Assembly (NCBI RefSeq): GCF_013404595.1
Contig: NZ_JABVAX010000011.1
Span: forward strand, 23,934-87,933
Length of the DNA stretch: 64,000 nt
Direction: 5' to 3'
Source: Jannaschia marina
GTDB taxonomy: Bacteria > Pseudomonadota > Alphaproteobacteria > Rhodobacterales > Rhodobacteraceae
A program made the position numbers and the translations under genes. The number at the start of each line of letters is the position of its first letter. The first letter of the stretch is position 1. The notes below the pieces were generated by a model. It searched no databases. It had not been told where the DNA came from and worked only from the letters and a program-made list of their open reading frames with translations. This document shows positions 19,311 to 26,911 of this stretch, one piece after another.

Positions 19311-20584
19311 CGCTGGAGTGGCTGACCGAGCCGATCGACCCCGAGGCACCCTGCGGCCCCGACCTGGAGCGCGGGGACGACGAGGACTTCCTCGATTACT
19401 ACTACGACGCCGAGGGCCGGCTGCCGACGCGCTACATCACCACCGGGCAGACGCTCGGGCAGGACGGGCGGCCGACCGACCGGCTCTACGACGCGAAGGA
19501 CGTCGACATCGCCGGCGAGCGGCGGGAGATCGACGCGCTCCTGAAGCGCTCGCGCGATCTGCGGCTGCTGTCGCTGCGCGCCCGCTGGGAGGCGCTGGCC
19601 TGGCAGCCGGCGGGGCTGGCGGATGCGGTCGAGGGGATGGCGGCGCTCGTCGCGGCCCACGGCGACGCGGTGCATCCCGCCCTGCCCGACCGCACGCGCG
19701 ATCGGCGCGCCGCGCTCGAGGCGCTGACGACGCAGGCGCAGCTCATCCAGCCGCTGCACCACTATCCCCTGACCGGCGCGCGCGAGGTGACCTGGCGGCG
19801 CTGGCTCGTCTCGCAGGGACGGGTGGAGGCGCGCCCCGGCGAGGAGGAGGTCGACGCCAACGCCATCCTGACGGCGCTCGGCGAGCGGGGGAACGCGGCG
19901 CAGGTCGACGCGCTGCAGGCCGATCTGGCGCGGCTGCGCGAGGCGGCGGGGCGGCTGCATCCGACTTTGCTCGCCCCGGTGACCGACCTGCTCGACGGGA
20001 TGCTCGGCCTCATCGCGCAGGCCCGGCCCGACCTGAAGGCCCCGGAGCCGAAGGCCGAGGCCCCGAAGCCCGAAAAGACGGAAACCCCGGCCCCACCGGC
20101 ACCGGCCCCCGCCGTCGACGCCACCACGCCCGAGAGCCGCGCGTCGGCCAAGGCGGCGCTCGGCGCGGTCGAGCACTACCTCGCCACGCGGGAGCCCTCC
20201 TCGGCGGCGCTCCTTCTGGTGATCCAGGCGCGGCAGCTGATCGGCCGGCCCCTCGTGGAGGCGCTCGACGTGCTCCTTCCGGCCGAGGCGGCGCGCACGA
20301 CGGTCGATTTCGGCCCGACCCATGGATTCGTCATGTCGATGGACCGTCTGCGGAGCCTGAGCGCCGAGATCCCCGCGCCCGACGAGGGCGAGGCCGGCGG
20401 ACCTCCGCCGACGGTGGCGACCCGGGGCGAGGCGGCGGGTCAGCTCGCCGCCGTTGCCGCCTTCTTCCGCCGCGCGGAGCCCGCGAGCCCGATCCCCGTG
20501 CTGCTCGACCGGGCGCGCACCTGGCTCGAGCGCGATTTCGAGGGATTGCTTGCGGAAATCCTGCCGACGCCCGATGATGCGTAA
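19307..20584 (+). CDS. tssA: T6SS TssA (ImpA N-terminal domain)
   Basis: This 425-residue cytosolic protein starts MTLEWLTEPIDPEAPCGPDLE, the classic ImpA_N opening. RSRDLRLLSLRARWEALAWQ follows, then GLADAVEGMAAL and HPALPDRTRDRRAALEAL. A long alanine/proline linker (about 240-280) precedes a C-terminal helical domain rich in ALLLVIQARQLIGRPL. TssA organises the baseplate and the distal end of the sheath during polymerisation. It is coupled to tagH by a 4-bp overlap and ends 103 bp before tssB, where a new promoter is possible. Confidence 0.85.
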   Translation: MTLEWLTEPIDPEAPCGPDLERGDDEDFLDYYYDAEGRLPTRYITTGQTLGQDGRPTDRLYDAKDVDIAGERREIDALLKRSRDLRLLSLRARWEALAWQPAGLADAVEGMAALVAAHGDAVHPALPDRTRDRRAALEALTTQAQLIQPLHHYPLTGAREVTWRRWLVSQGRVEARPGEEEVDANAILTALGERGNAAQVDALQADLARLREAAGRLHPTLLAPVTDLLDGMLGLIAQARPDLKAPEPKAEAPKPEKTETPAPPAPAPAVDATTPESRASAKAALGAVEHYLATREPSSAALLLVIQARQLIGRPLVEALDVLLPAEAARTTVDFGPTHGFVMSMDRLRSLSAEIPAPDEGEAGGPPPTVATRGEAAGQLAAVAAFFRRAEPASPIPVLLDRARTWLERDFEGLLAEILPTPDDA

Positions 20585-20618
20585 AGACACAGGACCGCAA
20601 TAAGACCACGTCTTTGCG

Positions 20619-20647
20619 TTGACTTACGCGCGGACTGTGGGTTCACA
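20619..20647 (+). promoter_or_regulatory. Candidate promoter upstream of tssB
   Basis: TTGACT (20619-20624) is followed after 17 bp by TTCACA (20642-20647) in the only sizeable gap between tssA and tssB. The -35 is good and the -10 poor. This is inference from spacing only. Confidence 0.3.
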
Positions 20648-20687
20648 TTTTCGCAAACGACACGCCAACCCAACGGGAGAGGCATTC

Positions 20688-21212
20688 ATGGCATCCGACA
20701 AGGCCACCGATTTCCTGAAGCGCAACCGTCCGCCGCGCGTCAACATTTCCTACGAAGACCCCTACGACAGCGAGAAGATGGTCGAGCTGCCGTTCGTGAT
20801 GGGCGTCATGTCCGACCTGTCGGGCAACGATTCCGAGGTCGAGAAGGCCCCGGTCGAGGATCGCGATTTCGTCGACGTGACCGGCGCGACGCTCGACACC
20901 GTCATGTCGAAGATCAAGCCGGCGTCCTCCTTCGCGGTCGAGGACAAGCTGAACCCCGGGTCGACCGACAAGCTGGGCGTCCGCCTCGAGTTCAACTCGA
21001 TGGACGATTTCAACCCCGCCAAGGTCGCCGAACAGGTTCCGGCCCTTAAAAAGCTGCTGGAAGCGCGCAAGCAGCTCGCGAACCTGCAGCGCTACATGAA
21101 TTCCAAGCCGAAGGCCCAGGATCAGATCAAGGTGCTCCTCAACGATCCCGAGCTGATGGCAGCCCTCGCCGCGCGCGGCGATGCGGACGACACCTCCGAG
21201 GGAGACGCCTGA
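20688..21212 (+). CDS. tssB: T6SS contractile sheath small subunit TssB
   Basis: This 174-residue protein starts MASDKATDFLKRNRPPRVNI and contains the VipA-type core: LPFVMGVMSDLSG, the EDRDFVDVT segment and LGVRLEFNSMDDFNPAKVAEQVP. With TssC it builds the contractile sheath in the cytosol. The ATG at 20688 has GGGAGAGG five to eight bases upstream. Its stop shares a base with the TssC start (TGATG). Confidence 0.92.
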   Translation: MASDKATDFLKRNRPPRVNISYEDPYDSEKMVELPFVMGVMSDLSGNDSEVEKAPVEDRDFVDVTGATLDTVMSKIKPASSFAVEDKLNPGSTDKLGVRLEFNSMDDFNPAKVAEQVPALKKLLEARKQLANLQRYMNSKPKAQDQIKVLLNDPELMAALAARGDADDTSEGDA

Positions 21213-22702
21213 TGGCCGAGACGCAGAGTCAGACCGAAGCCCAGGGCGGGGCCCTGTCGGAGCTCGACGAGTTCTCCGACATCCTCCGCCAGACGATCAA
21301 GCCCCGCAGCGAAGAGGCGGCGGCCGAGGTCGAGAACGCCGTCACCGCGCTCGTGCGCGAGGCGATGGACGACCAGACCCTCGTGACCGAGGACGTCCTC
21401 GACACGATGGACGCGATCCTGGCCAAGCTCGATTCGAAGCTGAGCGACCAGGTCAACGCGATCATGCACCACGAGGAGTTCCAGAAGCTGGAGTCGGCGT
21501 GGCGCGGGCTTGCATACACCGTCAACAATTCGGAAACGGACGCCTCGCTCCGCGTGAAGGTGATGAACATCTCCAAGCAGGAGCTGCAGGGGATGTTCCG
21601 CGCCTATCCCGGCGCCCGCTGGGACCAGTCGCCGCTCAACCGCAAGATCTACGAGCAGGAGTTCGGCACGCTCGGCGGCAACCCGTTCGGCGCGCTGATC
21701 GGGGATTACTACTTCGGCATGGGCTCCGGCGACGTCGGCCTCCTGCGCGACATCTCCAAGATCGCCGCGGCCGCCCACGCGCCCTTCATCTCCGCCGCCG
21801 CGCCCGAGCTTCTGGGCATGGACGGCTGGAACGAGATCGGCACGCCGCCCGACCTCTCGGAGATCTTCGAGACGCCCGAGTACGCCAAGTGGAACACGCT
21901 CCGCGACAGCGAGAACAGCCGCTACGTCGCGCTGACGCTGCCGCGCGTCCTGTCGCGCGATCCCTATAGCCAGGACAGCGAGAGCCAGGTCGCCGAGTTC
22001 AACTTCGAGGAAGAGACCGACGGTCATGGCGGGCAGAAATACGCCTGGATGAACGCGGCCCACGCCATGGCCGTCAACATCAACCGCGCCCACAAGGAGC
22101 ACGGCTGGACGGTCCAGATCCGCGGCGTGCAGGCCGGCGGCGAGGTGATGAACCTGCCGACCCACACTTTTGAGACCGGCGACGGCGACAAGGACCTGAA
22201 GTGCCCGACCGAAGTGTCGATCACCGATCGCCGCGAAGGGGAGCTGTCGGCCGCGGGCCTCATCGGTCTCGTGCACCGCAAGCACACCGACAAGGCCGCC
22301 TTCATCGGGGCGCAGACGCTCTACCGGCCCAAGAAATACGTCGACGAAAAGGCAACGGCTTCGGACAATATGTCGGCCCGGCTGCCTTATATCTTTGCGG
22401 TTTCGCGCTTCAGCCACTATCTGAAGTGCATGGTCCGCGACAAGATCGGGCAGAGCCCGTCGCGCCTGCAGCTCGAAAACGATCTGCAGACCTGGATCAA
22501 CAAATACGTGTCGGGCAACCCCGATACAGCGTCCGAGCAGGAGAAGGCCAAGAAGCCGCTGGCGGGCGCGAACGTCCAGGTGATCGAAGACGAAGAGAAC
22601 CCCGGTTACTACGTCGGCAAGTTTTTCCTCAAACCGCATTTCCAGCTGGAGGGTATGGACATCGGGATGAGCTTGGTTTCGAAGTTGCCGGGCAGCAAGT
22701 AA
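21212..22702 (+). CDS. tssC: T6SS contractile sheath large subunit TssC
   Basis: This 496-residue protein is full length for the VipB/EvpB family. Characteristic segments are HHEEFQKLESAWRGLAYTV, the RAYPGARWDQSPLNRKIYEQ block and SAAAPELLGMDGWNEIGTPP. The C-terminus has ENPGYYVGKFFLKPHFQLEG. It forms the sheath with TssB, around the Hcp tube. It is translationally coupled to tssB and followed by hcp after 60 bp. Confidence 0.95.
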   Translation: MAETQSQTEAQGGALSELDEFSDILRQTIKPRSEEAAAEVENAVTALVREAMDDQTLVTEDVLDTMDAILAKLDSKLSDQVNAIMHHEEFQKLESAWRGLAYTVNNSETDASLRVKVMNISKQELQGMFRAYPGARWDQSPLNRKIYEQEFGTLGGNPFGALIGDYYFGMGSGDVGLLRDISKIAAAAHAPFISAAAPELLGMDGWNEIGTPPDLSEIFETPEYAKWNTLRDSENSRYVALTLPRVLSRDPYSQDSESQVAEFNFEEETDGHGGQKYAWMNAAHAMAVNINRAHKEHGWTVQIRGVQAGGEVMNLPTHTFETGDGDKDLKCPTEVSITDRREGELSAAGLIGLVHRKHTDKAAFIGAQTLYRPKKYVDEKATASDNMSARLPYIFAVSRFSHYLKCMVRDKIGQSPSRLQLENDLQTWINKYVSGNPDTASEQEKAKKPLAGANVQVIEDEENPGYYVGKFFLKPHFQLEGMDIGMSLVSKLPGSK

Positions 22703-22762
22703 TTCAACTGTCGGGTCCGCGAGGGGCGGGCCCGCGACTTCACTTCACGGAGAGCTTAAAAC

Positions 22763-23260
22763 ATGGCTGTCGATATTTTTCTTCACCTCGCCAACGGCAT
22801 CAAAGGTGAATCGCAGGATTCCACGCACAAGGACGAGATCGACGTCCTGGCCTGGAACTGGGGTCTGACCCAGTCGGGCACGACGCACGTCGGCAAGGGT
22901 GGCGGCGGCGGCAAGGTCGAGGTGGCCGACATTTCGCTGACGAAGTACGTCGACCTCGCCTCCAACGACCTCATCAAGCGCGCCACCTCGGGCGAGCACA
23001 TCGCCGACGGCCGCCTCATCGTGCGCAAGTCGGGCGGCGGTGCCCCTGTCGAGTATTTCATCATCGACATGGAAGAAATCATGATCACGTCCTACCAGAC
23101 GGGCGGGTCGAAGGACGGTCTTGACCGGATTCAGGAAACGCTGACCCTGAACTTCCGCCGCTTCCAGATCACCTACACCCTGCAGGAAGACAGCGGCGTC
23201 GCCGGCCCGCAGTCGAGCACCGGCTGGGACATCGCCGAAAACTCGGAGTGGAGCGTCTAA
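22763..23260 (+). CDS. hcp: T6SS tube protein Hcp (TssD)
   Basis: This 165-residue protein starts MAVDIFLHLANGIKGESQDS and continues with DVLAWNWGLTQSGTTHVGKG, the Hcp1-type opening. Later VEYFIIDMEEIMITSYQTGG and LNFRRFQITYTLQE follow. Hcp hexamers stack into the secreted tube and may chaperone small effectors. Its own strong ribosome-binding site (CGGAGAG) and the terminator directly after it suggest it is made in larger amounts than the baseplate proteins. Confidence 0.95.
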   Translation: MAVDIFLHLANGIKGESQDSTHKDEIDVLAWNWGLTQSGTTHVGKGGGGGKVEVADISLTKYVDLASNDLIKRATSGEHIADGRLIVRKSGGGAPVEYFIIDMEEIMITSYQTGGSKDGLDRIQETLTLNFRRFQITYTLQEDSGVAGPQSSTGWDIAENSEWSV

Positions 23261-23293
23261 GCGCCGCTTCCGACACTCGGACCGAGACATCGC

Positions 23294-23330
23294 GGGGGCC
23301 GGCCGATTTGGCCCGGCCCCCGTCTTTTTT
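23294..23330 (+). terminator. Rho-independent terminator after hcp
   Basis: GGGGGCCGG (23294-23302) pairs with CCGGCCCCC (23313-23321) over a 10-nt loop and is followed by GTCTTTTTT. It lies 33 bp after the hcp stop and 22 bp before tssE. Read-through must occur or a promoter must overlap it for tssE-clpV to be expressed. Confidence 0.85.
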
Positions 23331-23352
23331 CCAAGACCGGCGAATTTGAGAG

Positions 23353-23949
23353 ATGCGTAGAGCGGCAGAGGTGACGCGGCCCGACCTGCGCGCGGGCGGC
23401 AAGGGCAAGCCCCCGCGCCAGATGTCGATGATGCACGTCTTCCGCACCGCCGCCGAGCACGGCGACGCCCGCGTCGACCAGGAGCGGACGACGGAAGACG
23501 CCGACGCCGACCGCGCCCGCCGCATCTTCCGCGATACAGTCGACGAGGCGGAACTGCGCCGCCACCTCGCGCTCGACCTCGAAAGTCTCATCTCCACCGT
23601 GCGTCTCGACGCAAGCGTCCCCCTGCCCGAGGACAGCCGCATCGCGCGCTCGGTCGTCAACTACGGCTTCGCCGACCTCAGCCGTGCCGCCGGCACCACC
23701 AAGTCGCGCGACGCCATCGCCGAGACCATCCGCGCCTCGCTCCTGTCGTTCGAGCCGCGCCTCGTCCCCGGCTCCGTCACCGTCTCCCCCGGGGAGGACG
23801 AGGACGAGGCCGCCGAGAAGAACCGCCTGACCTTCCGCGTCGAGGCCGAGATCGCCGCCGACCCGGCCGACCTGCCGCTCGACTTCGTGGCCGAGGTCGA
23901 CCTCGGGGCCGGCAAGCTGCGCACCCGGCGCCTGCGGACCCAGCGATGA
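23353..23949 (+). CDS. tssE: T6SS baseplate protein TssE (gp25-like)
   Basis: This 198-residue protein matches the gpW/gp25 baseplate family. Recognisable are LRRHLALDLESLISTVRLDA, then IARSVVNYGFADLS and IRASLLSFEPRLVPGSVTV. The N-terminal 60 residues are longer than in many TssE proteins and charged. TssE sits in the wedge of the baseplate with TssF, TssG and TssK. It overlaps TssF by four bases (ATGA). Confidence 0.9.
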   Translation: MRRAAEVTRPDLRAGGKGKPPRQMSMMHVFRTAAEHGDARVDQERTTEDADADRARRIFRDTVDEAELRRHLALDLESLISTVRLDASVPLPEDSRIARSVVNYGFADLSRAAGTTKSRDAIAETIRASLLSFEPRLVPGSVTVSPGEDEDEAAEKNRLTFRVEAEIAADPADLPLDFVAEVDLGAGKLRTRRLRTQR

Positions 23950-25883
23950 GAAAGGCCTTCCGCGACGCCTACGAGCGCGAGCTGTCGCTTCTCTACGAAC
24001 GCGGGGCCGAATTCGCCGCCGAATACCCCGGCATCGCCGGCCGGCTGGGCGGCCTCCTGCGCGAAAACGCCGACCCGGCCGTCGCGGGCCTGATGGAGGG
24101 GGCCGCCTTCATGGCCGCCCGCGTCCAACTCAAGATGGACGAAGAATTCCGCGGCCTGACGACCGAGATCCTGGAGCAGATCTTCCCCGACGCGCTCGCC
24201 CCCCTGCCCGCGATGATGCTGGCGCAGGCGGGCCTCGTGCCCGGACAGAGCGGCATCGAGGAGGGCATCGCCCTGCCGTCCGGCAGCTACTTCGACGCGC
24301 GCTTCGTCGATGCCGACCACCGCGTCGCCTGCCGCTTCGCCACCTCTGCGCCGCTGGAACTCTGGCCGATCGAGGTGGGCGGCGCGGCCTATCTCTCCGG
24401 GGCCGCCGAGATTTCCGCCCTCGGGCAGGACGCGACCGAGGGGGCGGTGGCGGGCCTGACGCTCACGCTCGACATCACCGAGCCCGGCCACGCCTTCGGC
24501 ACCCTGCCCGTCGCGCGCCTGCCGGTGCATTTCACCGCACCTTCCGCCGATGCCTCCGCGCTCTACGAGCAGGTGCATTGCGACACGCTGCGCGCCTCGC
24601 TCCGCTGGCTCGACGCGCAGGGCGACCCGGTCTTCCGCCGCCTGCCGCCCGAGGCGCTCGCCCAGATCGGCTTCGAGCGGTCCGAGCGGATGCTGCCCCA
24701 TGACACCCGGCTCTTCGACGGCTTCGCGCTGCTGCGCGAGGGCTTCGCCTTTCCGCGGCAGTTCCTCGGCATGGTCCTCACGGGGCTCGATCGCGCGCTC
24801 GTCGGCATCGACGCCCGGCAGGTGCAGCTCGTCCTGGAATTCGACCGCCTCGACGCGGGCCTCGCCTCGCGCCTGAAGCCCGGCGACATGCGCCTGCGCT
24901 GCGTGCCGGCGGTCAACCTCTTCGTGGAGTCCGCGCAGCAGGTGCGCCTCGACGGCAAGCGGCACGAGTTCGTCGTCACCCCGGCCGGCAGCCCCTCGAC
25001 GCACTACGAGATCCACCGCCTCCTCGACGTGAAGGCCCACTACAACGCCTCTCGCACGCGGATCCCAGTGCATCCGCTCTACGGCCTGCCCGACGAGAAC
25101 GGGGCCGACCCGCGGCAGGCGCTCTACTACACCTCTCGCCGCAAGGCCCGGCGCCTGACCGAGGAGGAGATGCGCTTCGGCCGGCGGCAACGCTACCTCG
25201 GGACCGAGACCTTCATCTCCGTCTGGGAGCCGCCCGAGCGCGACGACGGCACCGACGCCGAGCGGGGCGGAGGCGCGCAGCGGCTGCAGATCCGCACGCT
25301 CTGCTCCAACCGCCACCTGCCCGCGCTCCTGCCGAAGTCCGACGCGGCCGACGCCTTCCGCATGGTTGACGACCAGACGATCGCGCTGCGCGCCGTCGCC
25401 GGCCCGACCGCCCCGCGCGAGCCGCTCTCGCTCCTCGATTTCGACGCGCCCCACCGCGCGGTGCAGGGCGACGTCCACTGGCGCCTCATCAGCTATCTGG
25501 CGCTCTCGCACTTCGGCATCGAGGACCGGCAGGGCGGTACATCGGCCGCGGCCCTGCGCGAGATCCTGTCGCTCTTCGCCGATCTCTCGGACGCCACCGA
25601 CGAAAAGCAGATCGGCGGCATCCTCTCGCTCGAAACCCGCCAGATCAGTCAGCTCATCCGCCGGGAGGACGGGCATTTCCCCGCCCGCGGCGTCGAGGTG
25701 CGGATCACGCTCGACGAAGACGCCTACGAGGGGTCGGGCGCGCTCCTGATGGGGGCGATCCTCGACCGGTTCCTGGCCGAATACGCCCCCGCCAACAGCT
25801 TCACCAAGACCATCATCGCCACCCGCCAGCGCGGCGACATCAAGCACTGGCCGCCGCGCACCGGCTCGGGGCCGCTGCTGTGA
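23946..25883 (+). CDS. tssF: T6SS baseplate protein TssF
   Basis: This 645-residue protein is typical of TssF/VasA. It opens RKAFRDAYERELSLLYERGA with EFAAEYPGIAGRLGG, and has FMAARVQLKMDEEFRGLTTE then ILEQIFPDALAPLPAM. TssF forms the core of the wedge with TssG. Overlaps with tssE (ATGA) and tssG (GTGA) indicate a tightly coupled cassette. No defect is visible. Confidence 0.92.
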   Translation: MRKAFRDAYERELSLLYERGAEFAAEYPGIAGRLGGLLRENADPAVAGLMEGAAFMAARVQLKMDEEFRGLTTEILEQIFPDALAPLPAMMLAQAGLVPGQSGIEEGIALPSGSYFDARFVDADHRVACRFATSAPLELWPIEVGGAAYLSGAAEISALGQDATEGAVAGLTLTLDITEPGHAFGTLPVARLPVHFTAPSADASALYEQVHCDTLRASLRWLDAQGDPVFRRLPPEALAQIGFERSERMLPHDTRLFDGFALLREGFAFPRQFLGMVLTGLDRALVGIDARQVQLVLEFDRLDAGLASRLKPGDMRLRCVPAVNLFVESAQQVRLDGKRHEFVVTPAGSPSTHYEIHRLLDVKAHYNASRTRIPVHPLYGLPDENGADPRQALYYTSRRKARRLTEEEMRFGRRQRYLGTETFISVWEPPERDDGTDAERGGGAQRLQIRTLCSNRHLPALLPKSDAADAFRMVDDQTIALRAVAGPTAPREPLSLLDFDAPHRAVQGDVHWRLISYLALSHFGIEDRQGGTSAAALREILSLFADLSDATDEKQIGGILSLETRQISQLIRREDGHFPARGVEVRITLDEDAYEGSGALLMGAILDRFLAEYAPANSFTKTIIATRQRGDIKHWPPRTGSGPLL

Positions 25884-26881
25884 GCGCCGCGCGTCCCGAC
25901 CCGGTGGCCGAGCGGCGGACGGCGGCGACCCGCCTCGGCCTCTTCGCGCTCCTGCGCCGGCAGGAACGGCGCAACCCCGACAAGCCCGCCATCGGCCGGA
26001 ACGCCCGCCTGAAGGACGAGGTCGCCGTGCTGGGGCAGGACCCGTTCCTCGACTTCCCCGTGGCCGACGTCTCCGACGTGGAGCACCTGCCCGACGGGCG
26101 CGTCGCGATCCGCTCGAACGTGCTGGGCTACTTCGGGCCGCAGGGCGCGCTGCCGCTCAACACCACCGAGGAAGTGCTGCGCTGGACGCTGATCGCGGGC
26201 GACGAGAGCTTTCCGAAGTTCGCCGACCTCTTCGCCGCCCGCTTCCTGCAGCTCTTCTTCCGCGCCTGGTCCGACGCCCACGCCATCAGCCAGTTCGACC
26301 ACCCCGACCGCGACCGCTTCCGCGCCCATGTCGCCGCACTCTCGGGCGTGTCGACGCCGGCCTTCCGCGACCGCGACGGCATCCCCGACATCTCGCGCAC
26401 GCAACTCGTCGGCCTCCACGCCACGCGGGTCCGCAGCGCCGTGCGCCTGCGGCAGCTGATCGAGCTCTACCTGCGCGCCGACGTGAGCGTCGAGGAACAC
26501 GTCCCGACCTGGATGGAGTTCGAGCCCGAGGACCGGAGCCGCATGGGCCTCGGGGCCGCGACGCTCGGGCGCGACCTCGCGCTCGGCAGCCGGATGCGCA
26601 CGGTCAACGAACGTATCCGCCTGCACATCCGCACGCGCGACCTCGACGACTACACCGCCTACCTGCCCGGCCATCGGCGGCACCGGCAGTTGTCGGATCT
26701 CGTCTTCTGGTACCTCGGCCCCGGCATCGACGTCAGCGTCGCGCTGTCGCTGCCGGCCGAGACGGTGCCGCCCGGCGCGCTCGGGGCGACGATGACGCTC
26801 GGCTGGATGGCGGCCATGGCCCCCGACGAGACGGCGACGGGCCCGGTCGAGGTGGCGGAATTCGGACTGGAGGCGGCGTGA
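25880..26881 (+). CDS. tssG: T6SS baseplate protein TssG
   Basis: This 333-residue TssG/VasB protein starts with GTG inside the tssF stop. Family segments are FALLRRQERRNPDKPAIGRN, the run GYFGPQGALPLNTTEEVLRW and FLQLFFRAWSDAHAISQFD. The C-terminal LGRDLALGSRMRTVNERIRL is also typical. It partners TssF in the wedge. ClpV starts 30 bp downstream with its own ribosome-binding site. Confidence 0.92.
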   Translation: MSAARPDPVAERRTAATRLGLFALLRRQERRNPDKPAIGRNARLKDEVAVLGQDPFLDFPVADVSDVEHLPDGRVAIRSNVLGYFGPQGALPLNTTEEVLRWTLIAGDESFPKFADLFAARFLQLFFRAWSDAHAISQFDHPDRDRFRAHVAALSGVSTPAFRDRDGIPDISRTQLVGLHATRVRSAVRLRQLIELYLRADVSVEEHVPTWMEFEPEDRSRMGLGAATLGRDLALGSRMRTVNERIRLHIRTRDLDDYTAYLPGHRRHRQLSDLVFWYLGPGIDVSVALSLPAETVPPGALGATMTLGWMAAMAPDETATGPVEVAEFGLEAA

Positions 26882-26911
26882 GACCGCATCGGGATCAAGG
26901 GGACGATTTGA

